From contig WVSL01000001.1 of assembly GCA_015689685.1 (NCBI GenBank), positions 409,298 through 473,297 of the forward strand: a stretch of 64,000 nucleotides of DNA, given 5' to 3'. Positions within the stretch are counted from its first letter, which is position 1. Each line of letters opens with the position of its first letter. Below, piece after piece: positions 17,611-26,840 of the stretch. Below the pieces are notes generated by a model, which was given only the letters and a program-made list of their open reading frames with translations, searched no databases and was not told where the DNA came from. This DNA comes from Rhodobacterales bacterium HKCCE2091. GTDB taxonomy: Bacteria; Pseudomonadota; Alphaproteobacteria; Rhodobacterales; Rhodobacteraceae. The position numbers and the translations under genes are program-made.

Positions 17611-18765
17611 TCACGCGGCCTTGGCCTGCGCCTCGATCTCGGCCTCGAAGGCCCATTCGAGCCAGGGCAGCATCGCCTCGATATCCGAGGTCTCCACCGT
17701 CGCCCCGCACCAGATCCTGAGACCCGGAGGCGCGTCGCGGTAGGCGCCAACGTCCAGCGCGATGCCTTCCTTCTCCAGCCGCTTGGCGACGGCCTTGGCA
17801 AAGGCGGCACCGTCCGCGATGCGGGCATCGGTGAACTTCAGGCAGACCGAGGTGTTCGACCGCGTGGCCTCGTCCTCGGCCAGGTTCGCGATCCAGTCGC
17901 GGTCGGCGCAGAAATCCCAGATCGCCTGCGCGTTCGCATCGGCCCGCGCCATCAGGCCCTTGAGCCCGCCGACGGACCGGCCCCAGTCCAGCGCGACGAG
18001 GTAATCCTCGACCGCCAGCATCGAGGGCGTGTTGATCGTCTCGCCGACGAAGATGCCCTCGATCAGCTTGCCGCCCTTGGTCATCCGGAAGATCTTCGGC
18101 AGCGGCCAAGCCGGGGTGTAGCTTTCCAGCCGCTCCACCGCGCGCGGGCTCAGCACGAGCATCCCGTGCGCCGCCTCGCCACCCATGACCTTCTGCCAGG
18201 AGAAGGTGGTCACATCGAGCTTGTCCCACGGCAGGTCCTGCGCGAAGGCGGCGCTGGTCGCGTCGCAGATCGTCAGGCCGGCACGGTCCGCCGGGATCGC
18301 GTCACCGTTCGGCACCCGCACGCCCGAGGTGGTGCCGTTCCAGGTGAACACGACGTCGGTGTCGAAATCGACCTCGGCCAGGTCCACGATCCGGCCGTAG
18401 TCGGCGGTCTTCACCTCGGCGTCGATCTTCAGCTGCTTGACCACGTCCGTGACCCAGCCCGACCCGAAGCTTTCCCAGGCCAGCATCGTCGCCTTGCGCG
18501 CGCCGAGAAGCGACCACATCGCCATTTCCACGGCGCCGGTGTCCGAGGCCGGAACGATCCCGATCCGGTAGTCGTCGGGCACGCCGAGCAGTTCGCGCGT
18601 GCCGTCGATCGCGGCCTTCAGCTTCGCCTTGCCCACGGCGGCACGATGCGACCGGCCGAGCGCGGCGTCGGAAAGCTTGTCGAGCGTCCATGTGGGGGGC
18701 TTGGCACAGGGGCCGGAGGAAAAACGCGGATTGACCGGCCGCGTTGCCGGAGTGGTCGTCGCCAT
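17611..18765 (-). CDS. serC: Phosphoserine aminotransferase
   Basis: A PLP enzyme converting 3-phosphohydroxypyruvate and Glu to phosphoserine. The 384-aa product belongs to the alphaproteobacterial SerC branch, with the PLP lysine in [16 protein letters not shown] (Lys192), phosphate-binding [12 protein letters not shown], and [15 protein letters not shown] 18765 (AAGGG upstream) starts [13 protein letters not shown]; the frame continues upstream to 18876 but only through the leader structure. It is the promoter-proximal gene of serC-serA. Confidence 0.95.
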   Translation of the reverse strand: MATTTPATRPVNPRFSSGPCAKPPTWTLDKLSDAALGRSHRAAVGKAKLKAAIDGTRELLGVPDDYRIGIVPASDTGAVEMAMWSLLGARKATMLAWESFGSGWVTDVVKQLKIDAEVKTADYGRIVDLAEVDFDTDVVFTWNGTTSGVRVPNGDAIPADRAGLTICDATSAAFAQDLPWDKLDVTTFSWQKVMGGEAAHGMLVLSPRAVERLESYTPAWPLPKIFRMTKGGKLIEGIFVGETINTPSMLAVEDYLVALDWGRSVGGLKGLMARADANAQAIWDFCADRDWIANLAEDEATRSNTSVCLKFTDARIADGAAFAKAVAKRLEKEGIALDVGAYRDAPPGLRIWCGATVETSDIEAMLPWLEWAFEAEIEAQAKAA

Positions 18766-18778
18766 TGATAGTACCCTT

Positions 18779-18833
18779 GCAGATATACGCCCCTCGTTGG
18801 GGAGGGGTGTCCCACCGCCGCGGATACTCCTGC
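18779..18833 (-). ncRNA. Structured serC leader, candidate serC-motif RNA
   Basis: The 5' region of serC folds on paper into a closed domain. GCAG (18833-18830) pairs with CTGC (18782-18779). Inside are GGTG-GGA-CACC (18816-18806) and CCCCTC/GAGGGG (18807-18790), which share two bases and so compete. A conserved 'serC motif' upstream of serC operons in Alphaproteobacteria has been described, and the position fits. I cannot check the consensus here. Confidence 0.5.
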
Positions 18834-18943
18834 GCCGGGCAAACGGCAAGTGGCAAATACTCGCACTTCGTCGCATCCAGGTGCGGCGAGCGAGGCCCTC
18901 GGTCGCGTCCCGGTGCCGGGTGACACTGGTCAGCGCCGGCCCC

Positions 18944-20176
18944 TCAGGCCCGCTCCATCGCCCTGAAGCCCGGAAACAGGCGGAACCACGTGGCGCCGAT
19001 CAGGATGGTAGCGAGCCCGCCGATCGCGGTCGCGGCCGGCGCGCCGGTCAGCGCCGCCATGGTTCCCGCGCGGAAATCGCCCAACTGGTTCGACGCGTTG
19101 ATGGAAACGCTGTTCACGGCGCTCACTCTCCCGCGGAGATGGTCAGGTGTCCGAAGCTGAACGAGAGTCTGACGTATATTGACCCCCACCATGTCCGAGG
19201 CCCCGTAGATCGCGAGCATGGCGAGGGAAAGCCAAAACAGGTGCGATACGCTTAGAACGAGGATCGAACCACCGAACAAGGCGAGTGACACGAACAGCGC
19301 CCTGCCGGCGTGCCACGGCAGACCGATCCGTGCCAGCATCGCCCCCATAGCCAAGGCCCCCACCGCAGGCATGGCGCGCATCACACCGAGACCCTCCGGA
19401 CCGACCCCGAGGATATCGCTGGCGAAAACCGGAAGGAGTCCCATCACCCCGCCGAACAACACCGCGAACAGGTCGAGGGATATCGCCGCAAGGACAAGCG
19501 GCGTTTCCACGATGTGCCGGAACCCTCCGAGCAGCGTGGACAGACTGAAAGGCTCCTTCGCCTCGATTCTCAGCTTCGCGCGGATCGAGAGAGCTGCAAC
19601 GCATGCGCACAGGTACAGCCCGGTGGCGACCGTGTAGACGCGGGTATCGACCAGCGCCACCAGCAGTCCTCCGAATGCGGGCCCTCCGAGTTGTGCGCCC
19701 TTTCCGACCATGGAACTCGCTGCAACCGCGCGGGGAAAGATCTCTCGGGATACCAGCGTCGGAAGCGTGGACATCAGCGCGGGGTGCAGGAACGCCTGTG
19801 CCGACCCGCTGAGCGCGAGCAACCAGAAGACCGGCCCTACACCGTCGCCGGGCACCGACAGGAAGATCCCGATCAGGATGACCGACGTCGCATGCACCAG
19901 GCTGCACCCGCCCACGATCCAACGCCGGTCTACCCGATCAGCCAAGAGCCCGGCGGGCAGAAAGAACACGATGAAAGGAAGGAACAACGCGAGTCCGATC
20001 AGGCCAAGGTCGAACACCTCGCCCGTCCGTTGGTAGACGTGCCAACCCGCAGCGACCGACAGCACCTGCGCACCGCCCACGATGCCGCCGCGGGCCAGCA
20101 GGAAGCACGGGAAATCCCGCCGCCGGAACAACGCCCGCAGGCCCTCTTCGGCACCGGGACCGGGCGGGCCGGTCAT
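18944..20176 (-). CDS. MFS transporter (EntS/DHA3-like exporter)
   Basis: A 410-aa polytopic membrane protein with about 12 hydrophobic segments and the MFS loop motif [11 protein letters not shown] between helices 2 and 3. Overall pattern resembles EntS-type drug:H+ antiporters (DHA3), including [20 protein letters not shown] in the C-terminal half. A second proline/glycine-rich [16 protein letters not shown] is typical of this group. The substrate is unknown. It reads towards serC with a 178-bp gap. The 226-bp gap upstream of its ATG holds only a weak inverted repeat (GACCG/CGGTC, 20292-20310). Confidence 0.85.
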   Translation of the reverse strand: MTGPPGPGAEEGLRALFRRRDFPCFLLARGGIVGGAQVLSVAAGWHVYQRTGEVFDLGLIGLALFLPFIVFFLPAGLLADRVDRRWIVGGCSLVHATSVILIGIFLSVPGDGVGPVFWLLALSGSAQAFLHPALMSTLPTLVSREIFPRAVAASSMVGKGAQLGGPAFGGLLVALVDTRVYTVATGLYLCACVAALSIRAKLRIEAKEPFSLSTLLGGFRHIVETPLVLAAISLDLFAVLFGGVMGLLPVFASDILGVGPEGLGVMRAMPAVGALAMGAMLARIGLPWHAGRALFVSLALFGGSILVLSVSHLFWLSLAMLAIYGASDMVGVNIRQTLVQLRTPDHLRGRVSAVNSVSINASNQLGDFRAGTMAALTGAPAATAIGGLATILIGATWFRLFPGFRAMERA

Positions 20177-20402
20177 GCGGTGCGAATCCTTGTCTCAGGC
20201 TTTTCGGGTCTATTGGACTGCATCGCTTCTCCGATCGCGTGCGCTGACCGGCGGAGGATGTTGTCCGGCGGGGTGCAGGACAAGCAATCTAGACCGAAAT
20301 TCAATCGGTCGAAGGGCAGGTTCGATAGGTCGTGTGGCTGAGACCGGTGCGGCAGTCGACCCCGTCAACTCCGCTCAGCCGGCCGTTTCGTACTGTGTGC
20401 GA

Positions 20403-21179
20403 TCATCTCCCGGAAAAATCTGGAGGCCGCTTCTCGCGGAACGCCGCCTGGCCCTCACGGTAGTCCTCGCTGCCAAAGCACCGGTCAACGGCCTCTTGCG
20501 CCGTGCCGACTGGGACTTCCCTTTCCGTCGCAAGGCTTGCCAGTTTCGCAGCCTGTTGGGTCAACGGTGCGAGTCCGGAGATGTCCGTCGCGAGTTCAGC
20601 GACCCTGTCATGGAGGATTTCGGGGTCCAGAACTTCGTTCAACAGGCCCCAGCCCTGCGCTTCCTCCGCACCGACCTTTCGCGCGGTGTAGATCAGCTCG
20701 CGCAACCGGGCAGGACCGATCAGCCGTTGCAACCGGGTCACCTGCCCCGGCGCGTATCCGACACCGATCCGTGCCGCAGGCACGGCGAAGACCGAGTTTC
20801 TGGCCGCCAGGCGCAGATCGCAGGCCGCGGCGATCGAAAGTCCACCCCCGATACACGCGCCTCCGATGACCGCGATTGTCGGTTTCTCAAGCCGCGCAAG
20901 GGCGTCAAGCCCGTCCGAAACCGCCTTCCCGTACGCGTCCGCCGCCGCCTCGGTGTTCCGGTCCGCGCCGAACCCCGAGATGTCGGAGCCGGATACGAAG
21001 GCTCGATCACCCGCGCCGGTCACGACCAGGACTCTCACGTCCGGGTCCGAAGCGACCCGGCCCGCGACCACCGCGAGATCGCGCCACATCCCGAGCGTCA
21101 TCGCGTTCAGCCTGGAAGGGTTGTCGAACGTCAGGCGACCGATCCGACCATCCGCGGCATACTCCACACTTCCTGACAC
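20403..21179 (-). CDS. Enoyl-CoA hydratase/isomerase family protein
   Basis: A 258-aa crotonase-fold enzyme. The oxyanion-hole segments are GDRAFVSGSDISGF (about 60) and VIGGACIGGGLSIAAACDLRLA (about 98-118). The GVGYAPGQVTRLQRLIG region follows, but the two catalytic Glu positions of true hydratases are not clearly present (PAARIGVGYAPG), so isomerase, hydrolase or another CoA reaction is possible. The start is a GTG at 21179 (GAGGGG just upstream); a second GTG at 21164 is also possible and no ATG fits. It is divergent from the CoA-transferase across 133 bp, so both may be controlled together. Confidence 0.85.
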   Translation of the reverse strand: MSGSVEYAADGRIGRLTFDNPSRLNAMTLGMWRDLAVVAGRVASDPDVRVLVVTGAGDRAFVSGSDISGFGADRNTEAAADAYGKAVSDGLDALARLEKPTIAVIGGACIGGGLSIAAACDLRLAARNSVFAVPAARIGVGYAPGQVTRLQRLIGPARLRELIYTARKVGAEEAQGWGLLNEVLDPEILHDRVAELATDISGLAPLTQQAAKLASLATEREVPVGTAQEAVDRCFGSEDYREGQAAFREKRPPDFSGR

Positions 21180-21312
21180 GCTGCCCCTCCATCGGCCGCA
21201 ATTTCGGATGGAGCATAACGGCGATCCGATGGGGCGGGCATAGGAACGCCCGCCTAGACTATCGGGAATGGAGACGCGCCAGCCGCGACGGCACGGGAGG
21301 GAGGCTCCGGAG

Positions 21313-22539
21313 ATGGCAGCACCAACCCGGGGTTCGCGCCGCGGACCCTTGCAGCATCTGCGGGTGATCGACCTCAGCCGGGTCCGGTCCGGCCCGATGG
21401 CGACACGCCAACTCGCCGACTGGGGCGCGGACGTGATCCGCGTGGAATCGATCAACGACAAGACCGACGGCATGGCCGGTCGCCGCAACTCCACCGACTA
21501 CGAGAACACCCACCGCAACAAGCGGTCGCTGGCGCTGAACCTCAAGACGCCCGAGGGGCTGGAAATCCTGAAGTCGCTGGTGCGCGATGCCGACGTGCTG
21601 GTGGAGAACTTCCGGCCCGACGTGAAGGACCGGCTCGGCATCGGTTACGACACGCTCGCCGCGATCAACCCGAGGCTGGTCTATGCCAGCGTGTCGGGTT
21701 TCGGCCAGACCGGCCCCTACGCGAACCGCCCGGGGCTCGACCAGGTGATCCAGGGCATGTCCGGGCTGATGTCCGTCACCGGCGAGCCGGGTGGAACGCC
21801 CTACCGCGTCGGCCTGCCGATCGGCGACCTGACCGCGGGGCTCTTCACCGCCATCGCCATCTTCACAGCGCTCGAGGAGCGGCACGTCACCGGGCGGGGA
21901 CGTTGGGTCGAGGTGAACCTGTTGCAGGCGCTGGTGACGTTGATGGATTTCCAGGCCGCGCGCTGGCTCGTGGACGGGGAGGTCGCGGGGGCAACCGGCA
22001 ACCACCACCCCGTGTTCATTCCGACGGGCACCTTCGCCACGACAGACGGCCACATCAACGTCGCGGCCAGCGGCGGCGAGTTGTGGAAGAAACTCGCCCG
22101 CGTGATCGGACGGCCGGACCTGATCGAGGACGTGCGTTTCGTCACCGATGACCGCCGCAACGCCAACCGCGATGCGCTGAACGCCATCATCGCCGACCGG
22201 CTCGCGACCCGCAGCAGCGCCGACTGGATCGCCGCCTTCAACGAGGCCGGGGTGCCCTGCGGCGAGATTTACCGCATGGACCAGGTCTTCGCCGATCCGC
22301 AGGTGCAGCATCTCGGGATCGCCGAGCCGGTGACCCACGACATCCTCGGCCACGACATCCATCTCGTCGGGCGGCCGTTCCGCATCGACGGTGCCGATCT
22401 GTCGCCGTTCCGGCGCACCGCCATGTCGGGGGAGCACACCGACGCGGTGCTGCGGGGGCTTGGTTACGATGACGCCCGGATCGACGCGCTCAGGCAGGCC
22501 GGTGTGATCGGCGGTGATCCGGACAGGCAAGGGGACTGA
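21313..22539 (+). CDS. CoA transferase family III (CaiB/BaiF)
   Basis: A 408-aa family III CoA-transferase, which moves CoA between carboxylic acids via an enzyme-bound mixed anhydride. Visible blocks are VIDLSRVRSGPMATRQLADWGADVIRVE (N-terminal), NKRSLALNLKTPEG, LVENFRPDV, and YASVSGFGQTGPY. The catalytic Asp lies in GLPIGDLTAGL, as in formyl-CoA transferase. The ATG at 21313 follows a GGGAGGGAGG site by 7-8 nt; an earlier ATG at 21268 has no such site. It is the first gene of an operon with the ThDP enzyme 6 bp downstream. Substrate unknown; a di- or tricarboxylate fits the region. Confidence 0.9.
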   Translation: MAAPTRGSRRGPLQHLRVIDLSRVRSGPMATRQLADWGADVIRVESINDKTDGMAGRRNSTDYENTHRNKRSLALNLKTPEGLEILKSLVRDADVLVENFRPDVKDRLGIGYDTLAAINPRLVYASVSGFGQTGPYANRPGLDQVIQGMSGLMSVTGEPGGTPYRVGLPIGDLTAGLFTAIAIFTALEERHVTGRGRWVEVNLLQALVTLMDFQAARWLVDGEVAGATGNHHPVFIPTGTFATTDGHINVAASGGELWKKLARVIGRPDLIEDVRFVTDDRRNANRDALNAIIADRLATRSSADWIAAFNEAGVPCGEIYRMDQVFADPQVQHLGIAEPVTHDILGHDIHLVGRPFRIDGADLSPFRRTAMSGEHTDAVLRGLGYDDARIDALRQAGVIGGDPDRQGD

Positions 22540-22545
22540 CACGAA

Positions 22546-24201
22546 ATGACGACACGCATCTACGAGGCGCTGGCCGATGCCTTCGCCTCCGAGGGCACGG
22601 ACACGGTCTTCTGCCTGACGGGCGACGGCAACATGCACTGGGAGGCCGCGATCACCGACCGCCACGGCGTCCGCAGCATCCACGTGCGGCACGAACACAC
22701 CGCGCTCGCCATGGCGACGGCCTGGGCGCGGACCACGGGGCGGCCCGGCATCGCATCCGTCACCTGTGGGCCGGGGCTGACCCAGACCATGACCGCGCTC
22801 GCCACCGCTGCGCAGGCGCGCATTCCGCTGGTTGTGTTCGCAGGCGAGGATCCGATGCAGAACTCCTGGTACAACCAGCGGATCGAACAGGCGCCGCTGG
22901 TGACGGCGACGGGTGCCGCCTACATCGCCGCACGCCACCCGAACCGGATCGTCGATTGCACCCAGGAAGCCTTCCTGGTCGCGCGACAGGAACGCCGCCC
23001 GGTGGTGCTGGCGGTGCCGCTCGATCTTCAGAAAAAGAACGCTGAGGGGCCGGACTACGTGCCCTCGACCGCGCTCATGCCGAAGGCCCGCCCTGTCCTG
23101 CCCCACCCCGACGAGATCGCGATGATGCTCGACCGGATCGGAGCTGCACGGCGGATACTCGTCCTCGCCGGTCTCGGTGCCATCGAGAGCGGCGCGCGGG
23201 AGGCATGTATCGAGCTGGCCGAGCGGGTCGATGGCGGGCTGATGACCACCCTACCCGCACGCGGGTTCTTCACCGGCCATCCGCGCGACCTCGGCCTTTC
23301 CGGCGGCTACCTCCATGCCTCGGCGCGGGACACGATGCAGGCGACCGATCTCGTGATCGCCGTGGGGGCGAGCCTGTCGCGGTTCACGTCCGACCAGGGC
23401 AAGGTCTTCAAGCCTGTGCAGGTGATCCAGGTCGACCCCGCGCCGAGCCTGCCGAAGCACGGGCAGGTACCGGCGGCATGTCATGTCCTCGCCGATGGCC
23501 GCCTGACGCTCGAGGCGGTGAACGCGGAACTCGCGAAGGGCCAGACCAGGACCGCCCAGCCAGGATGGGGCATCGAAGACACCTCCCGCCGGGTCCACAG
23601 CGAGGATCCCGACCCGTTCGGTGACCGGGCCACCGACGCGCTCGACCCGCGCGACGTGGTTCGCGCCCTGTCCGACCGCTCCGACCCCACCTGGGCCCAT
23701 GTCAGCGGCAGCGGCCACTGCGCCTATTACGGTGCCCATCTCTATGGACGAAGCGCGCGCGACTTCCTGACGATCCGGGAATTCGGCGCCATCGGCAACG
23801 GGTTGTCCTACGCCATAGGGCGGTGCGTCGCGACACCGGACCAGCCGGTGATGCTGACCGAGGGCGACGGCGGGCTGATGATGCATATCCAGGAGTTGGA
23901 AACGGTGAAGCGCTGCGGGCTGAAACTCCTGATCTGCGCGCTGAACGACGGGGCCTACGGGTCCGAGGTTCACAAGCTGCGCGTCGACGGGGTCAGCGAC
24001 AAGGGCGCGATCTACGGGCGCGGCGATCTCGCGAGGGTGGCGCGCGGTTTCGGGCTGGAGGGGCACACCGTGACGGAGATCGACCAGATCCCGACGCTCG
24101 CGGAAGCCTTCGCAGCCAACCCGGTGCCGACGCTCTGGGACATCCGCATCTCCGACCAGGTGATGTCGCCGGCCATGCGCAAGATCGTCGGAAAGACCTG
24201 A
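22546..24201 (+). CDS. Thiamine diphosphate-dependent enzyme (acetolactate synthase/benzoylformate decarboxylase superfamily)
   Basis: A 551-aa three-domain ThDP enzyme. The cofactor-activating Glu is in RHEHTAL (Glu50). The middle domain has the LVIAVGASLSRFT segment, and the metal-ThDP motif runs from EGDGGLMM to LNDGAYGSE. FAD-site features of true acetohydroxyacid synthases are not obvious, so 2-oxoacid decarboxylation or carboligation is likely, with the actual substrate open. Its context, behind a CoA-transferase, recalls the formyl-CoA transferase/oxalyl-CoA decarboxylase pairing, but the two are not proven to match. Its stop lies 7 bp from the converging SDR gene. Confidence 0.85.
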   Translation: MTTRIYEALADAFASEGTDTVFCLTGDGNMHWEAAITDRHGVRSIHVRHEHTALAMATAWARTTGRPGIASVTCGPGLTQTMTALATAAQARIPLVVFAGEDPMQNSWYNQRIEQAPLVTATGAAYIAARHPNRIVDCTQEAFLVARQERRPVVLAVPLDLQKKNAEGPDYVPSTALMPKARPVLPHPDEIAMMLDRIGAARRILVLAGLGAIESGAREACIELAERVDGGLMTTLPARGFFTGHPRDLGLSGGYLHASARDTMQATDLVIAVGASLSRFTSDQGKVFKPVQVIQVDPAPSLPKHGQVPAACHVLADGRLTLEAVNAELAKGQTRTAQPGWGIEDTSRRVHSEDPDPFGDRATDALDPRDVVRALSDRSDPTWAHVSGSGHCAYYGAHLYGRSARDFLTIREFGAIGNGLSYAIGRCVATPDQPVMLTEGDGGLMMHIQELETVKRCGLKLLICALNDGAYGSEVHKLRVDGVSDKGAIYGRGDLARVARGFGLEGHTVTEIDQIPTLAEAFAANPVPTLWDIRISDQVMSPAMRKIVGKT

Positions 24202-24208
24202 GCGGCGG

Positions 24209-24937
24209 TCAGGTGGTGCCGCCGCCGTTGATCGCGATCATCTGGCCGGTGACGTAGCCGCCTTCGTCCGACACCAGCATTCCAGCGACGGCGGCGACCT
24301 CCTCGGGCGTGCCGCGTCGGTCCATTGGGATCAGCTTCGGGAACTTCGGCTTGTCCGGCGCAGGGTTCGGATCGGCGGGGCCGATGGGGCCGGGCGACAA
24401 CACGTTCGCCGTGATCCCCCGCGCGGCGAATTCGTGGCTGAGCGCCTTCGCCAGCCCCCATTGCGCGTGCTTGCCCGCGACCGTCGGCGCCATGTGCGCC
24501 CCCCGGATCGCGTGCATCCCCGTGAAGCCGATGATCCGGCCCCACCCGCGTTCCAGCATCCCCGGCACGAAGGCCTTGGCCAGCCAGAAGAGCTGGCTGG
24601 CGTTCAGGTCCATCACCCGCGCCCAGTCCTCGTCGCTGGTGTCGAGAAACCCCGCGTGGGGACGCGCGGCGGCGGAGGTCACCAGCACGTCGATGGTGCC
24701 GAAGCGATCGAGCGCCTGCGCGGCCAGGTCGCGGCAGACCGCGCGATCCCCCACGTCGCCCATCGCGATCAGCGTCTCGACCCCGAGCGCCGCGCACTCC
24801 GCCGCCACCGCCTGGCAGGCGGCGCGGTCGGATCGTCCGTTCAGGACCACGTCGATGCCGCGCCGCGCGAATTCGAGCGCGATGCCTCGGCCTATGTTCT
24901 TGCCCGCGCCGGTGATGAAGGCGGCATGGCGGATCAC
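24209..24937 (-). CDS. Short-chain dehydrogenase/reductase lacking the catalytic tyrosine
   Basis: A 242-aa classical SDR fold. The cofactor motif is TGAGKNIGRG (about 8-17), LNGRSDRAACQ follows, and the VTSAAA strand stands where NNAG usually lies. The active site is unusual: the position of Tyr in YxxxK is Thr (TVAGK), and the preceding Ser block reads GFTGMHAIRGAHM. Substrates or activity may be altered. The GTG at 24937 overlaps the stop of the upstream amidohydrolase (GTGA), so it is the last gene of a five-gene operon. The open frame continues upstream only antisense or out of context. Confidence 0.85.
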   Translation of the reverse strand: MIRHAAFITGAGKNIGRGIALEFARRGIDVVLNGRSDRAACQAVAAECAALGVETLIAMGDVGDRAVCRDLAAQALDRFGTIDVLVTSAAARPHAGFLDTSDEDWARVMDLNASQLFWLAKAFVPGMLERGWGRIIGFTGMHAIRGAHMAPTVAGKHAQWGLAKALSHEFAARGITANVLSPGPIGPADPNPAPDKPKFPKLIPMDRRGTPEEVAAVAGMLVSDEGGYVTGQMIAINGGGTT

Positions 24938-25812
24938 GACTGCACCGCCGATTTCGCCGCAAGCGCGGGATAGAGGATTTCCGAGGTGCCGGACAGGATC
25001 ATCGCCCGGTCCGCCGAGGTCAGCGACGACAGGCACTCCCGCGCACGGGCCACGATGTCCGACAGGGGCCCCTTGATGGACGGGTAGTTCGACCCGAATG
25101 CCACTCGGTCGGCCCCGAAGACCGAGACGAGCTTCGGAAAGAACGTCTCTGGCGTCGCGGCGCCCGAACTTGCGAGGTCGAAGGTGCGGGGCGTGGCCTT
25201 GAGGTAGATGTTCCCGTGATCGGCCAGGTCGAAAAGCGTCTTCGCGGCGGCATAGGGCGGGCCGTCGGTGATGTCTGCCCGCGCGAGGTGGTCCAGCGCG
25301 ATCCGCGTCTTCGGGAACTGCGCGGCGAGCCGCGCGACGATGGGAAAGGCGGGGGATCGGACCTGGAGACAGATCGGCAGCCCGGCGGCGCCGCAGAACT
25401 CCCAGACCGGGGCGGCGGCGGGGTCCTTCAGCACGTCGTAGCTGAAGGCGAGCTTGCTTCCGCCGGTGTAGATCCTGAGACCGCTGACGCCCCGCGCCAC
25501 CAGCCGCTCCACCGTCGCCACTGCATCCGGCGCCGTCACGTCGATGGTGGCGATGGCGGTGAAGCGGTCGGGCCGCGCGGCCACCGCGTCGAGGATGTAG
25601 GAGTAGTCATAGCCGTAGCAGGTCGACGACTGTACCAGCGCCGCGCAGGCGATCCCTGCGGCGTCCATCGCTTCGATCATGTCCTGCCAGGTGACGACGT
25701 GTTCCTTTGCCCAGTCCGACTGCTTGCCTCCGAGCGGTGAGCGCGGATAGCAGTCGTTGTCGCCCGAGATGATGTGCGGGTGGATGTCGTGGACGCGCTC
25801 CATCTCCGTCAC
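24934..25812 (-). CDS. Amidohydrolase-2 family protein (paralogue A)
   Basis: A 292-aa TIM-barrel hydrolase of the amidohydrolase-2 type (PF04909; ACMSD/LigJ relatives). The N-terminal metal motif is HDIHPHIIS. Other family signs are the tract SSTCYGYDYSY, the DHLARADITDGPPY strand with the conserved His, and GSNYPS. It shares the start HPH(I/V)IS...PLGG(K/R)QS with the proteins at 27728-28582 and 43940-44812. Start is a GTG overlapping the stop of the LigJ-like gene (GTGA). Likely C-C or C-O cleavage or hydration of a carboxylated substrate; the exact reaction is unknown. Confidence 0.85.
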   Translation of the reverse strand: MTEMERVHDIHPHIISGDNDCYPRSPLGGKQSDWAKEHVVTWQDMIEAMDAAGIACAALVQSSTCYGYDYSYILDAVAARPDRFTAIATIDVTAPDAVATVERLVARGVSGLRIYTGGSKLAFSYDVLKDPAAAPVWEFCGAAGLPICLQVRSPAFPIVARLAAQFPKTRIALDHLARADITDGPPYAAAKTLFDLADHGNIYLKATPRTFDLASSGAATPETFFPKLVSVFGADRVAFGSNYPSIKGPLSDIVARARECLSSLTSADRAMILSGTSEILYPALAAKSAVQS

Positions 25813-26828
25813 GCCGCCAGCCGGGCCGCGATACGCGGGTAGACCCGGCGCGCGTTGCCTTCGTAGATCAGCGCGCGGTCCTCGGCGCTGAGACCTTCCA
25901 GCCCCTCAATGTAGCGGCGAGTATCGTCGAAGTAATGCCCGGTCTCGGGGTCGATGCTGCGCACCGCGCCGATCATCTCCGACCCGAACAGGATGTTCTT
26001 CGCCGGGATCACGTTGGCCAGCAGGTCCACCCCCGGTTGGTGATAGACGCAGGTGTCGAAGAACACGTTGTCGAGCAGCAATTCGTTCAGCGGCGGGCGT
26101 TTCAGGTCCTGCGCGATGCCCCGGTAACGGCCCCAGTGATAGGGCACGGCCCCGCCGCCGTGCGGGATCACGAAGCGGAGCGTCGGGAAGTCGTTGAACA
26201 GGTCCGACAGGATAAGCTGCATGAAGGCCGAGGTGTCGCCGTTCAGGTAATGCGCCCCGGTGCCGTGGAAGTTCGGATTGCACGACGCGCTGACGTGGAT
26301 CATCGCCGGCACGTCCAGCTCCACCAATTTCTCGTAGAGCGGATACCACCAGCGGTCGGTCAGCGGCGGATCGGTCCAGTAGCCGCCAGACGGGTCGGGG
26401 TTCAGGTTGCAGCCGACGAAGCCAAGCTCCTCGATGCAGCGGGTCAGTTCGGGGATGCAGTTCGCGGGCTCGACACCGGGCGACTGCGGAAGCTGACAGA
26501 CCGGCACGAAGCGGTCGGGATACAGCGCCGCCACCCGCGCGATCAGGTCGTTGCAGATGCGCGACCAGTGGATCGACAGAGCCTCGTTGCCCAGGTGATG
26601 ACCCATGAGTCCCGCGATGGGCGAGAACAGCGTCGCGTCGATGCCGCGTTCGTCCATCAGCTTCAACTGGCCACCCTCGATGGAGGCCCTGATCTCGTCG
26701 TCGGTGATCTCGGGCGCGGGATCGAAGCCCGAGGTCTTGCCGGCGTCGAACGCCGCGACCTGTTCCTTGCGATAGCTTCGGAGTTGCGTCGGTACTGTGG
26801 TGAAGTGGCCGTGGCAGTCGATGATCAT
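25809..26828 (-). CDS. Amidohydrolase related to 4-oxalomesaconate hydratase (LigJ-like)
   Basis: A 339-aa PF04909 protein whose start MIIDCHGHFTT, length and IPHGGGAVPYHWGRYRG block match the LigJ branch. LigJ hydrates 4-oxalomesaconate in the protocatechuate 4,5-cleavage pathway. Metal ligands are His6 and His8, plus the GSEMIGA segment near 280. There is no ring-cleaving dioxygenase in the window, so the LigJ reaction itself is uncertain; a related unsaturated tricarboxylate is plausible. It sits third in the operon, 12 bp behind the decarboxylase-like gene, and its stop overlaps the next start. Confidence 0.82.
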   Translation of the reverse strand: MIIDCHGHFTTVPTQLRSYRKEQVAAFDAGKTSGFDPAPEITDDEIRASIEGGQLKLMDERGIDATLFSPIAGLMGHHLGNEALSIHWSRICNDLIARVAALYPDRFVPVCQLPQSPGVEPANCIPELTRCIEELGFVGCNLNPDPSGGYWTDPPLTDRWWYPLYEKLVELDVPAMIHVSASCNPNFHGTGAHYLNGDTSAFMQLILSDLFNDFPTLRFVIPHGGGAVPYHWGRYRGIAQDLKRPPLNELLLDNVFFDTCVYHQPGVDLLANVIPAKNILFGSEMIGAVRSIDPETGHYFDDTRRYIEGLEGLSAEDRALIYEGNARRVYPRIAARLAA

Positions 26829-26840
26829 CTGTGTCTCCGG

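Noticed and set aside
16135..18768. 877-codon plus-strand frame opposite serA and serC
   Set aside because: Entirely antisense to two clear enzymes, with His/Arg/Asp-rich nonsense composition.
22546..24201. Oxalyl-CoA decarboxylase, because it follows a CoA-transferase
   Set aside because: I could not see the specific CoA or ADP-binding features of that enzyme; the general ThDP-enzyme call is safer.
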